Positions 35,422-45,605 of a stretch of DNA of 64,000 bases are shown piece after piece (the stretch's first letter is position 1; every line of letters starts with the position of its first letter). This stretch comes from Chryseolinea lacunae (GTDB taxonomy: Bacteria > Bacteroidota > Bacteroidia > Cytophagales > Cyclobacteriaceae). The stretch spans positions 1-64,000 of the forward strand of contig NZ_JAERRB010000017.1 in NCBI RefSeq assembly GCF_016735595.1. Direction: 5' to 3'. Both the position numbers and the translations under genes were made by a program. The notes under the pieces are model-generated. The model was not told the origin of the DNA and did no database searches. It saw only the letters and a list, made by a program, of their open reading frames with translations.

Positions 35422-38400
35422 ATGGAAAGAAAAACCACTGTTGAGGTTTGGGAGGAACAAATCACAATCCCGACATACGGAATAGGCAAACCAGAAAAAA
35501 ATCCAATTTTCTCCGAGAAGCGGGTTTATCAGGGAAGCAGCGGCGTGGTGTATCCAAACCCGGTGATTGAAAAAATTCTCGACAAAAAATCAGACAAGAC
35601 CTATCACGCCGTCTTTCTCGAAAACCAATACATCAAGATCATGATTCTTCCCGAAATCGGCGGAAGAGTGCAAATGGCATACGACAAAATCAGACAACGT
35701 CATTTTATCTATTATAACCAGGTGATCAAACCTGCGCTCGTGGGCCTTACCGGTCCGTGGATATCGGGCGGCATCGAATTTAACTGGCCGCAACACCATC
35801 GGCCCAGCACGTTCGATCCCATCGACTTCACCATCGAACATCACGACGACGGCAGCAAAACCGTTTGGGTGAGCGAGGTCGAAAAAATGTTTCACACCAA
35901 AGGCATGGCGGGCTTCCGTCTCTATGCCGACAAAGATTACCTGGAGATTAATGTGAAACTCTACAACCGCACACCATTCCCACAAACATTTTTATGGTGG
36001 GCCAACCCCGCGCTGAAAGTGAACGACCACTATCAATCGGTGTTTCCACCCGACGTGCACGCCGTGTTCGATCATGGCAAACGCGACGTGTCGGAATTCC
36101 CCATTGCCAGAGGAGAATATTATAAAGTAGACTACTCGGCAGGCGTAGACATATCGCGCTACAAAAACATTCCGGTGCCCACGTCTTACATGGCACAACA
36201 ATCGAAGTATGATTTTGTGGGTGGCTATGAACACGACACACGCGCCGGCATTATGCACGTGGCCAATCACCACGTGTCGCCCGGAAAAAAACAGTGGACG
36301 TGGGGCAACGGCGAATTTGGTTTTGCCTGGGACAGAAACCTGACCGACGAAGACGGCCCCTACGTGGAATTGATGACGGGCGTGTTCACCGACAACCAAC
36401 CCGACTTCTCGTGGATACAACCCGACGAAGAACGCACGTTCACCCAATACTTTCTGCCCTATAGCGAACTCGGTGTGGTGAAGAACGCCACCAAAGATGC
36501 CCTCGTGAACGTGGACATCGCGAACAACACCATACAGTTGAAATTCTATGCCACAGCCCGCTATGAAAACGCGGTGGTGTCGGTGAAGGCCGGTGCAAAA
36601 GAAATTTTCTCCGAAGCCATCACCATCTCTCCATCCCAACCCTATCAGCATGACTTGCCCCTGAATGACACGGTCGACACAAAGACACTGACCGCTTCAT
36701 TAAGCGACGCGCAAGGCAAAGTGCTGGTGCAGTTTCAACCCGAAAAAGAAATCACAAAAACACTTCCCGATCCTGCAAAAGCCGCAGCCGAACCGGAAGA
36801 CATTTCGAGCATAGAAGAACTATTCCTGACGGGCCTTCACATCGAACAATATCGACACGCCACGTTTCTGGCCACCGACTATTATCAGGAAGCCCTTCGC
36901 CGCGAACCAAAAGATGTACGGAACAATCACGCCATGGGCATGTGGTTCCTGAAGCGCGGACAGTTTGCAAAGGCCGAAAAATATTTTCGACAGGCCATCG
37001 CCACCCTCACCGAAAGAAATGCAAATCCCTACGACGGCGAACCCTACTTCAACCTGGGGCTGTGTCTGTTCATTCAGGAGCGTTATGACGAAGCCTACGA
37101 AGCCTGGTTCAAGTCGGCCTGGAATGCGCCCATGCAGTCGGGTGCTTATTTGAACCTGGCGCGCATCGATGTGCGCGAAGGAAATCTTGACGCCGCGCTT
37201 GACCTCATAGACAAATCGCTGACGCGCAACTATGCGAGCCAGACGGCGCGTCATTTAAAGATCATCATCCTGCGCAAACTCAATCGTCTGAAAGAAGCGC
37301 AAGCACTCATCGATCAATCGCTGGCCCTCGACAAATTCAGCTTTGGCATTTTGTTCGAATCCTTTCTGGTGGCCGACACCTCTTCCGATCATCACAGCGC
37401 AAACGCCCTCGACACGCTGATACGTTTGGCGCGCAACAACATACACACCTACGTGGAATATGCTTTCGACTATGCCTATGCAGGTCAATACGAAGAAGCC
37501 ATTCAACTGCTGAACACCTGCGACGTAGCACCCGGCGAAGAAAACCCCATGACGTTCTATTACATGGGATACTTTGCCTCGTGCATGAACGAACCCGAGC
37601 TCGCGCTTCAATACTACAAACAAGCGGAGCACTGCAAACCCGACTATTGTTTTCCCAACCGTATAGATGACGTGGTGGTGCTTCAGCACGCCATGCAAAC
37701 CAACAACGCCGACGCAAAGGCGCCCTACTATCTGGGCAACTTCTGGTATGCACACAAACAATACACCGAAGCCATTCAATGTTGGGAAACATCGGTTCTG
37801 CTCGACGCCACCTTTGCCACGGCCAACCGAAACCTGGCGCTGGCCTATCACAACAAACAGAACAATCCTCAAAAAGCATTAACGTTTCTGGAGCGCGCCT
37901 TCGCCCTCAACCCCACCGACGCGCGCGTGTTCATGGAGCTGGACCAGCTTCACAAAAAAATGAACCACCCCCACGCCGACCGCCTCGCGCTGCTGGAAAA
38001 ACACATCGCCCTCACCGAAGATCGCGACGATCTCTACCTGGAACGCATCACACTCTATAACTTACTGAAAGACCATCGCAAAGCCCTCGACCTTTTAACC
38101 GCGCGACAGTTTCATCCGTGGGAAGGTGGCGAAGGCAAAGTGGTGGGCCAATACCTCATGGCAAACATTGCCCTGGCCAAGAGCGCTCTTGCCCAAGGCG
38201 ACCCCGACACCGCCCTGAAATATCTGGACGCCACCGTGCACTATCCACACTTCCTCGGCGAAGGCAAAATTTATGGCACCCAGGAAAACGACATCAACTA
38301 CCTGAGAGGCTGTGCCTACGAAGCCCTGAACGACAACACACGCGCCCGCGACTATTTTCAAAAAGCAAGCACCGGCCTAAGCCAACCCGGCCAGGCCATC

Positions 38401-38772
38401 TTCTATAACGACCAGCAACCCGACAAAATATTCTACCAGGGCCTGGCCCACAAAAAGCTGGGCAACCGCGCAAAAGCCGAAGCCATCTTCAACAACCTCA
38501 TCATCTTTGGCACCACACACATCGACAGCGAAATCAAACTCGACTACTTCGCCGTCTCCCTCCCCGACCTCGCCGTGTTCGACCAGGACCTCAGCCTCCA
38601 AAACAAAATTCATTGCCACTATTTACTTGGCCTCGGCTACCTGGGCCAGGGCAACGAGTCCATGGCCCTCCACCATTTCAACGACGCCCTCAAGCACAAC
38701 AACCACCACGCCGGCGTGCTCATCCACAAGGAAATGATTGGCAAGTCACAGAAAGAAATGCAGTTTAAATAA
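35422..38772 (+). CDS. DUF5107 and tetratricopeptide-repeat protein
   Basis: The ATG at 35422 is preferred over the GTG three bases upstream, giving 1116 residues. The N-terminal 350 residues are DUF5107, a galactose-mutarotase-like beta-sandwich (VFLENQYIKIMILPEIGGRVQMAYDK, GPWISGGIEFNWPQHHRPSTF, TWGNGEFGFAWDRNLTDEDGPYVELMTG). The rest is a long array of TPR helices (NNHAMGMWFLKRGQFAKAEKYFRQA, YFNLGLCLFIQERYDEAYEAWFKSAW and more). There is no signal peptide or membrane segment. The fold suggests sugar binding joined to a protein-interaction scaffold. Such genes are common in Bacteroidota sugar loci, but the role is not established. It shares its promoter type with susC. Confidence 0.92.
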   Translation: MERKTTVEVWEEQITIPTYGIGKPEKNPIFSEKRVYQGSSGVVYPNPVIEKILDKKSDKTYHAVFLENQYIKIMILPEIGGRVQMAYDKIRQRHFIYYNQVIKPALVGLTGPWISGGIEFNWPQHHRPSTFDPIDFTIEHHDDGSKTVWVSEVEKMFHTKGMAGFRLYADKDYLEINVKLYNRTPFPQTFLWWANPALKVNDHYQSVFPPDVHAVFDHGKRDVSEFPIARGEYYKVDYSAGVDISRYKNIPVPTSYMAQQSKYDFVGGYEHDTRAGIMHVANHHVSPGKKQWTWGNGEFGFAWDRNLTDEDGPYVELMTGVFTDNQPDFSWIQPDEERTFTQYFLPYSELGVVKNATKDALVNVDIANNTIQLKFYATARYENAVVSVKAGAKEIFSEAITISPSQPYQHDLPLNDTVDTKTLTASLSDAQGKVLVQFQPEKEITKTLPDPAKAAAEPEDISSIEELFLTGLHIEQYRHATFLATDYYQEALRREPKDVRNNHAMGMWFLKRGQFAKAEKYFRQAIATLTERNANPYDGEPYFNLGLCLFIQERYDEAYEAWFKSAWNAPMQSGAYLNLARIDVREGNLDAALDLIDKSLTRNYASQTARHLKIIILRKLNRLKEAQALIDQSLALDKFSFGILFESFLVADTSSDHHSANALDTLIRLARNNIHTYVEYAFDYAYAGQYEEAIQLLNTCDVAPGEENPMTFYYMGYFASCMNEPELALQYYKQAEHCKPDYCFPNRIDDVVVLQHAMQTNNADAKAPYYLGNFWYAHKQYTEAIQCWETSVLLDATFATANRNLALAYHNKQNNPQKALTFLERAFALNPTDARVFMELDQLHKKMNHPHADRLALLEKHIALTEDRDDLYLERITLYNLLKDHRKALDLLTARQFHPWEGGEGKVVGQYLMANIALAKSALAQGDPDTALKYLDATVHYPHFLGEGKIYGTQENDINYLRGCAYEALNDNTRARDYFQKASTGLSQPGQAIFYNDQQPDKIFYQGLAHKKLGNRAKAEAIFNNLIIFGTTHIDSEIKLDYFAVSLPDLAVFDQDLSLQNKIHCHYLLGLGYLGQGNESMALHHFNDALKHNNHHAGVLIHKEMIGKSQKEMQFK

Positions 38773-38822
38773 TGAGCTGCGCAGGCATGTCACAAACAAT
38801 GTCACATCAATGAAATACAGGT

Positions 38823-38864
38823 TAGCGTTGGGTGCACCATCACGGTGCGCCCTTCGCTATTTTT
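38823..38864 (+). terminator. Rho-independent terminator of the DUF5107 gene
   Basis: TAGCG and GGGTGCACC pair with CGGTGCGCCC and CGCTA around an ATCA loop, followed by TTTTT (38860-38864). It lies about 50 bp after the stop codon. It is a strong stem with internal mismatches only. Confidence 0.85.
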
Positions 38865-39290
38865 AACACCGGCTCCCCGATCACGAAACCGAATCAGCAA
38901 ACGTGTCTATGTTTGATTCGGTTTTTTATTTTGCCAATGACTCCGGATTTCACTAACAACATTCTGAAAATCCAACCCGATTAAATTCCCCAAAACTTCT
39001 GTTTGATAATTTACCAACCCCGTCAGGGGTTTCCTGTCTATAGAAAACAAACACACATCAAACAACCAAGCGCCACAGCACACACTGAATCGATCTTCGA
39101 TTTGATTTGGCGCGCACTTACACGCTGCATCAGGTGCAACACACACATGCATCATGAACATCGGTGCATCGGAATCACGCACACATGCAAATAAAACTTG
39201 AACTCAACTACCCCTGGTTTCCCCACGCTCACCGAGGGCTATAAAACAGAAAACCCCTAACGGGGTTCCTGTTTCAACTATAGAAGGGAC
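38865..39290. other. Gene-free interval with several hairpins
   Basis: No gene is supported here. AAACCGAATCA/TGATTCGGTTT (38886-38896, 38914-38924) followed by T-rich DNA is a second terminator-like hairpin. AACCCC-GTCA-GGGGTT (39016-39031) is a further perfect hairpin. The region ends with the terminator of the GH2 gene. Confidence 0.5.
39244..39274 (-). terminator. Rho-independent terminator of the GH2 gene
   Basis: On the minus strand AACCCC-GTTA-GGGGTT (39262-39267 and 39252-39257), extended by ACAG/CTGT arms, is followed by a T-rich tail. It lies 17 bp after the GH2 stop codon. Confidence 0.75.
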
Positions 39291-42212
39291 TTAATTTATC
39301 AAAACATTCCTGATCTTACTCTCACTCACTTCCACCACCGGCCTAAACCGTTCACTCCCCATATACTGCTTCAAACTATACAACAATTGCTTTGCTTCGG
39401 GCCGACTGCCTTGCCCCGACACCAAATCAATAGACGACACCACCAACTTGCCCTTCCCAACCCTGCATTCAAAAATCAACCCAAGCGACTGTGCCGTCAC
39501 CCAATCATCAATCACGCGCACAATAGGCTTCAGCCCGGGGGTCACATCGTCGAGGCGGATGGCGTCGGCGTGCGAAAGGGCATCCCACCACTGCCAGTTG
39601 CTGTGATATTGTGTGGGAAACTCGGCGAGCGCGGCGTGATGTGGATCGCACAAAATGCCCAACGTGTGGGGCGCCTGTCCGTGTGTCCAAGCGGTGTTCC
39701 AGAAGATGCTGGAGAAACCCACGGCCACGCTGCCACCATGTTCAGGTTTCACACTACCCTTCTTCAGTGTCAATAAAACTTCGCCACCTTCGTTAAGGCG
39801 CTTCATCGCGGTTGCGTCGAGTTGTTGTGTGATGAGAATGTCTTTGGCGGTCTTGGGCAACGCAGCGGGGTAGACAAAAAAGTCCCACGTGTTTTTGCGT
39901 TCTCCCACGGCTACTGTCAACACCAAACGCGAGGGTTTGTCTATCGCACCCAACGCCTGATTGATGACGCCCAGGGCAAAGCCATTTCCCAACGGAATGT
40001 TCTTTTGTGCAAACATGCCTTTGAACACCTCACGTCCGTCGGCATGTGCGATCTGCCACGATGCCGTGGTGTTATCGAGTGGTGCATCGCCAAAGTGCGA
40101 AACTTCAACCGGCACCTTCAGCGTTTCGTTGTTCTGATAAATCATTTTCGAAAACCTGGCCAGCGGCACGGTGGCATTGCAGAACTGGCTGTATTCGGCG
40201 GCGGTCACGTAGCCTTTCTCTGTCCAGAAGGGACTCAACACGCCCACCAGTGCAGTGCCCTGGCCGGGAAAGTCGTGCAGGTCGAGCAGTTGAAAGCCAC
40301 CGAAGTTTTTTGTGCGCAACGCAGCTTCGATGTCTGCTTTGTAGCACAGCGTCTGAAGTTTGCCCGAGGCCAGCAGAAAACTGTCGGCCAGGTGAAGCAG
40401 TCCGTTAGCCTTTAGTGTTGCCTGAAAGATTTCGAAGTTCCGCGCCTTCAATGCGCCATCGTATTGTACTATTTCTTTAAAGTCGGGATAAACACACCAT
40501 TGCCCTATTTCGTGGCTCACGGTGGGCACCTTCCATTGGTTGATGATGGCCGACCAGTCGTAGGCCGACGACGGTGGCTTGCTGTTGATGATGCTCTTCA
40601 CACCATCTTCCCAATGCTGAATGCGCGGGTCGGAGGTGACATGATAGTCGTTTTCCGGAATCACTGGCCAACCCGAACCAGACGTATAGAGGCGGGTGGA
40701 ATCTTTTGCCTGCCAGTATTTCACAAAGTCTCCGAGGTAACGATTCTGGTTTTCGCCCTTGGGCTCGTTGCCATAGGTCATCATGCAAAACGACGGATGG
40801 TTTCCAAAGGTGTTCACCACGCGATTGCTTTCTTCATAGAGATAACGATCGATCTGCGCACCATCGCCCACACTCGAACCAAAATTTGCCCACGACGAAC
40901 ACTCTACCTGCAAATAGAATCCCAACCGATCAGCCACACTGAAGGCGGCCTCGGGCGGAGTCCACGAATGGAAGCGCATGTGGTTGAGCCCAAACGCGCG
41001 ACACACGGTGAAGATCCTCTCCCACTCTTTTTCGTCGGTGGGCGGATAGCCCGTCTTGGGGAAGATGGCACACTCCAGCGTGCCACGCAAAAGTGTAGGC
41101 TTGCCGTTGATGGTGAACTGTGTGCCCTGCGTGGAAAACTCGCGCATGCCAAACGTGATCTTCTTCTGTTCGATGCTTTTTCCCGCTGTGAGGTTGATGT
41201 TGAAGTCATAGAGATCGGGATGGGCTTCGCTCCACAACAACGGAGTGTCGCCCATGGCATAGGTCCATTCAAACTTTGCGCTGTCGCCGTTGATCACCAC
41301 TTTCTTTTCCAACGGCGGTAAACTGTTAGCCGAGTCTTTCGAGGCGGCCGCCGCCATGCGTATAGTAATTTCCTGGGGTGCTTTGCCTGCGTTGTTCACG
41401 ACCATCCTAACCCTGACCTGCCGGTTGTTCACATCCGGATGCAACGTTACCTGCCCGATGTGCACCAGCGGACGCGATGCCAAAAAGAGTTGGCCCACCA
41501 TGCCGTTCCAGTTGCCCTGCGTGTGGTCGGAGATGCTGTGCGAGTTCACGCCCACATTAAAATCTTTGATGCGGTTGTCGATGCGGATCGTGACCTGGTG
41601 TGTGCCCGGCGTGAGCTGTTTTGTTAAATCGAAAACGTGTGGCGTGCCCAGACTATTTTGCATGCCGATGCGCACCGTGTCGATCCACACCGTGGTTTCC
41701 CAATGGCTGCGCTCAATGAACAGCTCACGATAGTTTCCCTCCCACGATGCTGGAACGGTGATCGTCTTCTGATACCACGCTGCCCCTTTATAATACTTGA
41801 CCGGCTGAAGCCAGAACGGAACCTTGATGTTGCCCGCCTTGCGATATGCGGCATACTCCGGCTTTTTAAACCACGACGAATCAAAGACGGAACCGGTCCA
41901 CGGCGTATTGAACCCCACTTCGTTTCCCTTGTTGTTGGTGGTCATGGAACCGGGAAGCGTAATCTTGTCGGGCAGTGCAGTGTCGAACCATTTTTCCGAC
42001 ACACCTTTATCGAGCGAGTCCATTTGAAAAGCCCACTCGCCAGCAAGGTTAATGGTGGTGGAGTCGGACTCAGGCTGCGGTTTGGAACACGCTCCGAAAA
42101 TGAGGAACGCGAAGAGAAATGCAGACAGCGATGTCCAGTCCTTGAGACAAGCGACTATGCTGCGACGATGATCTTGTTTTTCAGAAAGTGTATTTTGGGC
42201 ACGGCGATTCAT
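39291..42212 (-). CDS. Glycoside hydrolase family 2 protein (beta-galactosidase-like), lipoprotein
   Basis: The frame is open to 42281, but the ATG at 42212 (MNRRAQNTLSEK) is chosen because the promoter and operator lie at 42230-42290; this gives 973 residues. A lipobox (FLIFGAC) anchors it. The order is jelly-roll sugar-binding domain (about 100-260), immunoglobulin-like sandwich, TIM barrel with acid/base Glu483 (YGNEPKG) and nucleophile Glu568 (SHEIGQW), then extra C-terminal domains. GH2 covers beta-galactosidase, mannosidase and glucuronidase; beta-galactosidase suits the GH36 context but is not proven. The long N-terminus before the lipobox is unusual. Confidence 0.9.
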   Translation of the reverse strand: MNRRAQNTLSEKQDHRRSIVACLKDWTSLSAFLFAFLIFGACSKPQPESDSTTINLAGEWAFQMDSLDKGVSEKWFDTALPDKITLPGSMTTNNKGNEVGFNTPWTGSVFDSSWFKKPEYAAYRKAGNIKVPFWLQPVKYYKGAAWYQKTITVPASWEGNYRELFIERSHWETTVWIDTVRIGMQNSLGTPHVFDLTKQLTPGTHQVTIRIDNRIKDFNVGVNSHSISDHTQGNWNGMVGQLFLASRPLVHIGQVTLHPDVNNRQVRVRMVVNNAGKAPQEITIRMAAAASKDSANSLPPLEKKVVINGDSAKFEWTYAMGDTPLLWSEAHPDLYDFNINLTAGKSIEQKKITFGMREFSTQGTQFTINGKPTLLRGTLECAIFPKTGYPPTDEKEWERIFTVCRAFGLNHMRFHSWTPPEAAFSVADRLGFYLQVECSSWANFGSSVGDGAQIDRYLYEESNRVVNTFGNHPSFCMMTYGNEPKGENQNRYLGDFVKYWQAKDSTRLYTSGSGWPVIPENDYHVTSDPRIQHWEDGVKSIINSKPPSSAYDWSAIINQWKVPTVSHEIGQWCVYPDFKEIVQYDGALKARNFEIFQATLKANGLLHLADSFLLASGKLQTLCYKADIEAALRTKNFGGFQLLDLHDFPGQGTALVGVLSPFWTEKGYVTAAEYSQFCNATVPLARFSKMIYQNNETLKVPVEVSHFGDAPLDNTTASWQIAHADGREVFKGMFAQKNIPLGNGFALGVINQALGAIDKPSRLVLTVAVGERKNTWDFFVYPAALPKTAKDILITQQLDATAMKRLNEGGEVLLTLKKGSVKPEHGGSVAVGFSSIFWNTAWTHGQAPHTLGILCDPHHAALAEFPTQYHSNWQWWDALSHADAIRLDDVTPGLKPIVRVIDDWVTAQSLGLIFECRVGKGKLVVSSIDLVSGQGSRPEAKQLLYSLKQYMGSERFRPVVEVSESKIRNVLIN

Positions 42213-42229
42213 TGGGCTTTCATTTCCTA

Positions 42230-42290
42230 CAAATGTGGGCGATTTCGGAATCGGTTGAATGGAGTATATTATTTTTTGCATGGATTATCT
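42230..42290 (-). promoter_or_regulatory. GH2 promoter with paired TGGA half-sites (21-bp spacing)
   Basis: ATGGAGTATAT (42259-42269) and ATGGATTATCT (42280-42290) have TGGA cores 21 bp apart. On the minus strand CACATTTG (42237-42230), one base from TAnnTTTG, lies 21 nt from the proximal half-site. The start codon at 42212 is 47 bp from that half-site. Confidence 0.78.
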
Positions 42291-42475
42291 TGCGCGTGTG
42301 GTTTCGTGTTTGTCAGACCGGGACCAAATGATGCGCCTGCACGCCAAACGGATTGGTGTTGATTTTATGTTGGTTGTCTGGTGAATGGTGCGGGTCAGCT
42401 AATTTTTTATGTGTCGTGCGCGGGTTGCCGTTGGTTTGGTGAAGGGAGAATAACACATCGGATCTCCCGCGGAAT

Positions 42476-43962
42476 ATGAAGACAAAATCACGCGTGCGAA
42501 TTGCAACATTCAGTGTTGCCTGTCTCATTCATGCCATGGTGCTGGCGCAAGGGCAACTGACGGGCAACGTGTTTGACCTCCAACATCAACCCCTGCCCTC
42601 GGCCAACGTATTGCTGCTTTCCCCCACCGACTCGACCATGATAAGGGTACCGTAACCGATGTGCAGGGAATGTTCACATTGAAAGACGTTGCTCCGGCGC
42701 ACTATCTGCTGGTGGCACGCATGGTGGGGTTTAAGACCAGTACCATCGCCCTTCAGGTGACCAACGGCAAGCTGGTGATCGACCCCATGGTGCTGGAAGA
42801 AGAAAGCACGGTGCTTGGCGAAGTGGTGGTGGAAGCAGACAAGCCCCTCTTCGAACAACGCATAGACCGTCTGATTGTGAACGTCGACAACAGCATCGCC
42901 TCAGCAGGCGGGTCGGTGCTGGATGTGCTGGAGCGTTCACCCGGCATCACGGTGAACCGGCAAAGCGGCGGCATGAGCATGAACGGCAAGTCGGGAATAC
43001 AAGTGATGTTGAATGGCAAACTGCAACGCCTGCCCCTGAGCACGGTCATTCAGCAGCTTGAGGGTGTTAGCGCGGGCAGTGTAGACAAGATTGAGCTCAT
43101 CAGCAATCCATCGTCGCGCTACGATGCCGAGGGCGACGCGGGCATCATCAACATCGTGACCAAAAAGAATACCGACGAGGGCCTGCACGGCACGGCCACG
43201 GTAGGCCTGGGGTTCAGCGATGTGAGTGGATACGTGAAACCAACGGGGTCCACAACACTTCACTACAAACGAAACGACGTAGCGCTGCAAGCCTCCTACT
43301 CCATGAACAGCGATCGCCGCTGGCAACAATGGAACTATGAACGACAGTTGCTCAATCGCGACCTATACTCCAACACCATCACCGACCGCTATGTGACATG
43401 GCCCATCCAGCGCTTTAGCGCCGGAGCAGATTGGTCGGTCACGAAGCAAACGTCAATGAATGTGTTCGTGTCCGGATTCAGCGACCTGTGGAAAATGGAA
43501 TCGTTCAATCATTCGCGTGTAGCACAAAACGGAACAGACTCTGCCCACATCGCGCTACACGACCGCGAAGTGAACCACTGGAAACACGGCATGGCAAATT
43601 TCAACCTCAGCCATGTCTTCACCAACGGCAGCAAGCTGAACATCGATGCCGACTACCTCTACTATCACGACCACAACCCCAACCACTTCGTGAACGACTA
43701 CACCTTTTCCGCAACCAACACCCACCGGCAAGACCAGATGCGCATCAGCAAAGAAACGCCCATCCACATGCTGGTGCTGAAGGCCGACTATGAATGGAAG
43801 ATGAAAGCACTGAAAATAGAAGTGGGCGCGAAGTCAACGTTGTCGGAGTTGAAGAACGATGTGAAACTCGAAACGCTTCAGGGCGAAACGTGGGTGCCCG
43901 ATTCAAAATTCACGCAAGCCTATTCGCTCCGCGACAATGCCCATACTTACAAATACAATATG
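42476..43962 (+). pseudogene. Outer-membrane beta-barrel receptor (OMP_b-brl_3 type), frameshifted and truncated
   Basis: The ATG at 42476 opens a signal peptide (VACLIHAMVLA/Q) and a CarbopepD_reg domain (LTGNVFDLQHQPLPSANVLLL), but the frame stops at 42653-42655. The natural continuation (KGTVTDVQGMFTLKDVAP) is in the next frame, so one base has been lost near 42643 in ATGATAAGGG. The plug and early barrel then follow (RLIVNVDNSIASAGGSVLDVLERSPGITV, DAEGDAGIINIVTKKN) to about 43955. The usual remaining half of the barrel is missing, replaced by unrelated sequence. The gene is therefore dead by two lesions. Confidence 0.8.
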
Positions 43963-44157
43963 ATTAAGGTCAGCACACGTACAAAGCAAATGCAAATCTG
44001 CATTCCCATCGCCAGTCGCGATGAAGCGACTCGCTACCGTAAAAGCATTCTTCATCTTCTTAGCAAAATAGAAGTCGACAACTGCGATGATGCAATGAGA
44101 GAAAGTGTGATAAATGCCTACAAGCTTCTTTTCCACTTCACGAACACTACTCGTTAA
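43963..44157 (+). CDS. Unknown 65-codon tail fused to the receptor remnant
   Basis: The receptor frame continues through a junction near 43960 into MIKVSTRTKQMQICIPIASRDEATRYRK..., a hydrophilic, cysteine-containing segment unlike any beta-barrel. It could be an independent small gene starting at the ATG at 43963, or a fragment of inserted DNA. The family is not recognised. It marks the right edge of whatever replaced the receptor C-terminus. The next 220 bp (44158-44380) hold nothing I can support. Confidence 0.3.
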   Translation: MKVSTRTKQMQICIPIASRDEATRYRKSILHLLSKIEVDNCDDAMRESVINAYKLLFHFTNTTR

Positions 44158-44380
44158 TCTTAAACGAATCAACCCATGTCCACCCCACTCCTAAAATTCC
44201 CATCCTCCACCGAACTCTCCCTCTACCTTCGCCCTCGCCTTCTATGCCGACCTGCTTCCTAAAAAGGCTACCGCAACACCCTAGCCTCGCAGCACTTTTT
44301 GCAAGGGGCCTTAGTTAATTATTCAGAAGTGCAAATAACTCTTGGAGCAACGGTTGTGCATTTTTGACGAGCCCGTCTAA

Positions 44381-44998
44381 TCACAACACAAAACTGTTAA
44401 TTTCATTGCTATACTTCACCGTTCTATCAGCACCCACGGCTCCAACGCGAAATGTAAACTCTACGCCACTTTGCAAACCTGTGATGGTGATGGTGCGAGT
44501 GGTGGAATATAATGTGGTCCATGGGGTTTCGCCGGTGGCGCGGGGGTGGTACTCGAAAATATAGGCGGCGGCGTTTTCAACTTTGTTGATCAGCAATTTC
44601 ACAGTGCCCTTCACATCGGCCGTCTTCACTTTCAAGCCTTCTGGTTTCTGAATTGGCGGAGTTGGCTCGGGTGTTTTGCGGGCGTTGAAACCGGAGCTTA
44701 GCAGAATAGACAAATCATTTTTGCAGTTCAGTTGAACATAGAGCGACAGATCGTTCAGTTTGCCTATCAGATCGTCGCGCAGTGTGTCGCGCAAAGCAGT
44801 GACACTTCTGTTTCCTTTGGCTGCCTCTGCGGCAGCGTCCTGAAATGCTTTGTGGGCATCGTTGATAACCTGCAACGTGGGCGTGGGCGCTGCGAAATTT
44901 GGGTTACCGGTCATGGCCGCAACAATCGCCTGTGCGCGGGCATCGAGTGCTTCGTCGCGCAAGCGGGTGAAGCCGGTGGTGATTCTAACCTGGTTCAT
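44381..44998 (-). CDS. Fibronectin type III domain protein
   Basis: The ATG at 44998 (MNQVRITTGFTRLRDEAL) is preferred over 45031 because the upstream codons are low-complexity; this gives 205 residues. The first 120 residues are mostly alpha-helical. After a proline hinge (KTPEPTPPIQKPEG) a single FN3 domain occupies the end (TVKLLINKVENAAAYIFEYHP, TRTITITGLQSGVEFTFRVGAVG). There is no signal peptide. Related short proteins occur in many Bacteroidota, without known function. Confidence 0.75.
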   Translation of the reverse strand: MNQVRITTGFTRLRDEALDARAQAIVAAMTGNPNFAAPTPTLQVINDAHKAFQDAAAEAAKGNRSVTALRDTLRDDLIGKLNDLSLYVQLNCKNDLSILLSSGFNARKTPEPTPPIQKPEGLKVKTADVKGTVKLLINKVENAAAYIFEYHPRATGETPWTTLYSTTRTITITGLQSGVEFTFRVGAVGADRTVKYSNEINSFVL

Positions 44999-45605
44999 AA
45001 AAGGCGGAGGTTTTATTTTGTTTGTCCGCACCGGCCCCTAGACAACCATAAGGCCAATTTTTTGGCAAGCGTCGACTTTTGAATCCGCACAGGCAAAAAT
45101 GACAAGACGTCAGAAAAAAGCGATGTAATAAATGCATGCATTTTGCCAAGAAAACACAAACGTCCGCACTAGCGTCTTTTTGAATGAAACACCATTTCCA
45201 ATCGCCTGCCCACGATTACATCTTCCGAAGCAATGAAAACACTTTGGCAAACAACTATCACAATTTGCCATACCATCAACACAAAGTGGCTTACTATGAA
45301 AACAATTCGCCCTACACCTGCTAAATTTTTCTTTGCAATGAGAACGCATCGCGTTTCAATTGACAATGATCCACTCCTTATACAACACCTAAATCGAATC
45401 AACGGAAAATAATATCTAATCCGTTAGCCCGGCGCGCCAATCAACTACAACTCTTCTTCAAACTATGAAAAGGAAAAATTAATCAGGTGTATCGGAAAAT
45501 CTTTTCGTTGGCCAGGAAAACATGTTCATTGTATCGGGATTTTTTTTCGCTATAACAGAATTTATTTTGACAGTAACGGAAATTATTTTCATTAACAAGG
45601 CAAGG

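Noticed and set aside
38907-39182. 91-codon minus-strand frame after the DUF5107 gene
   Set aside because: It covers terminator hairpins, is cysteine-rich without a pattern, and has no recognisable family.
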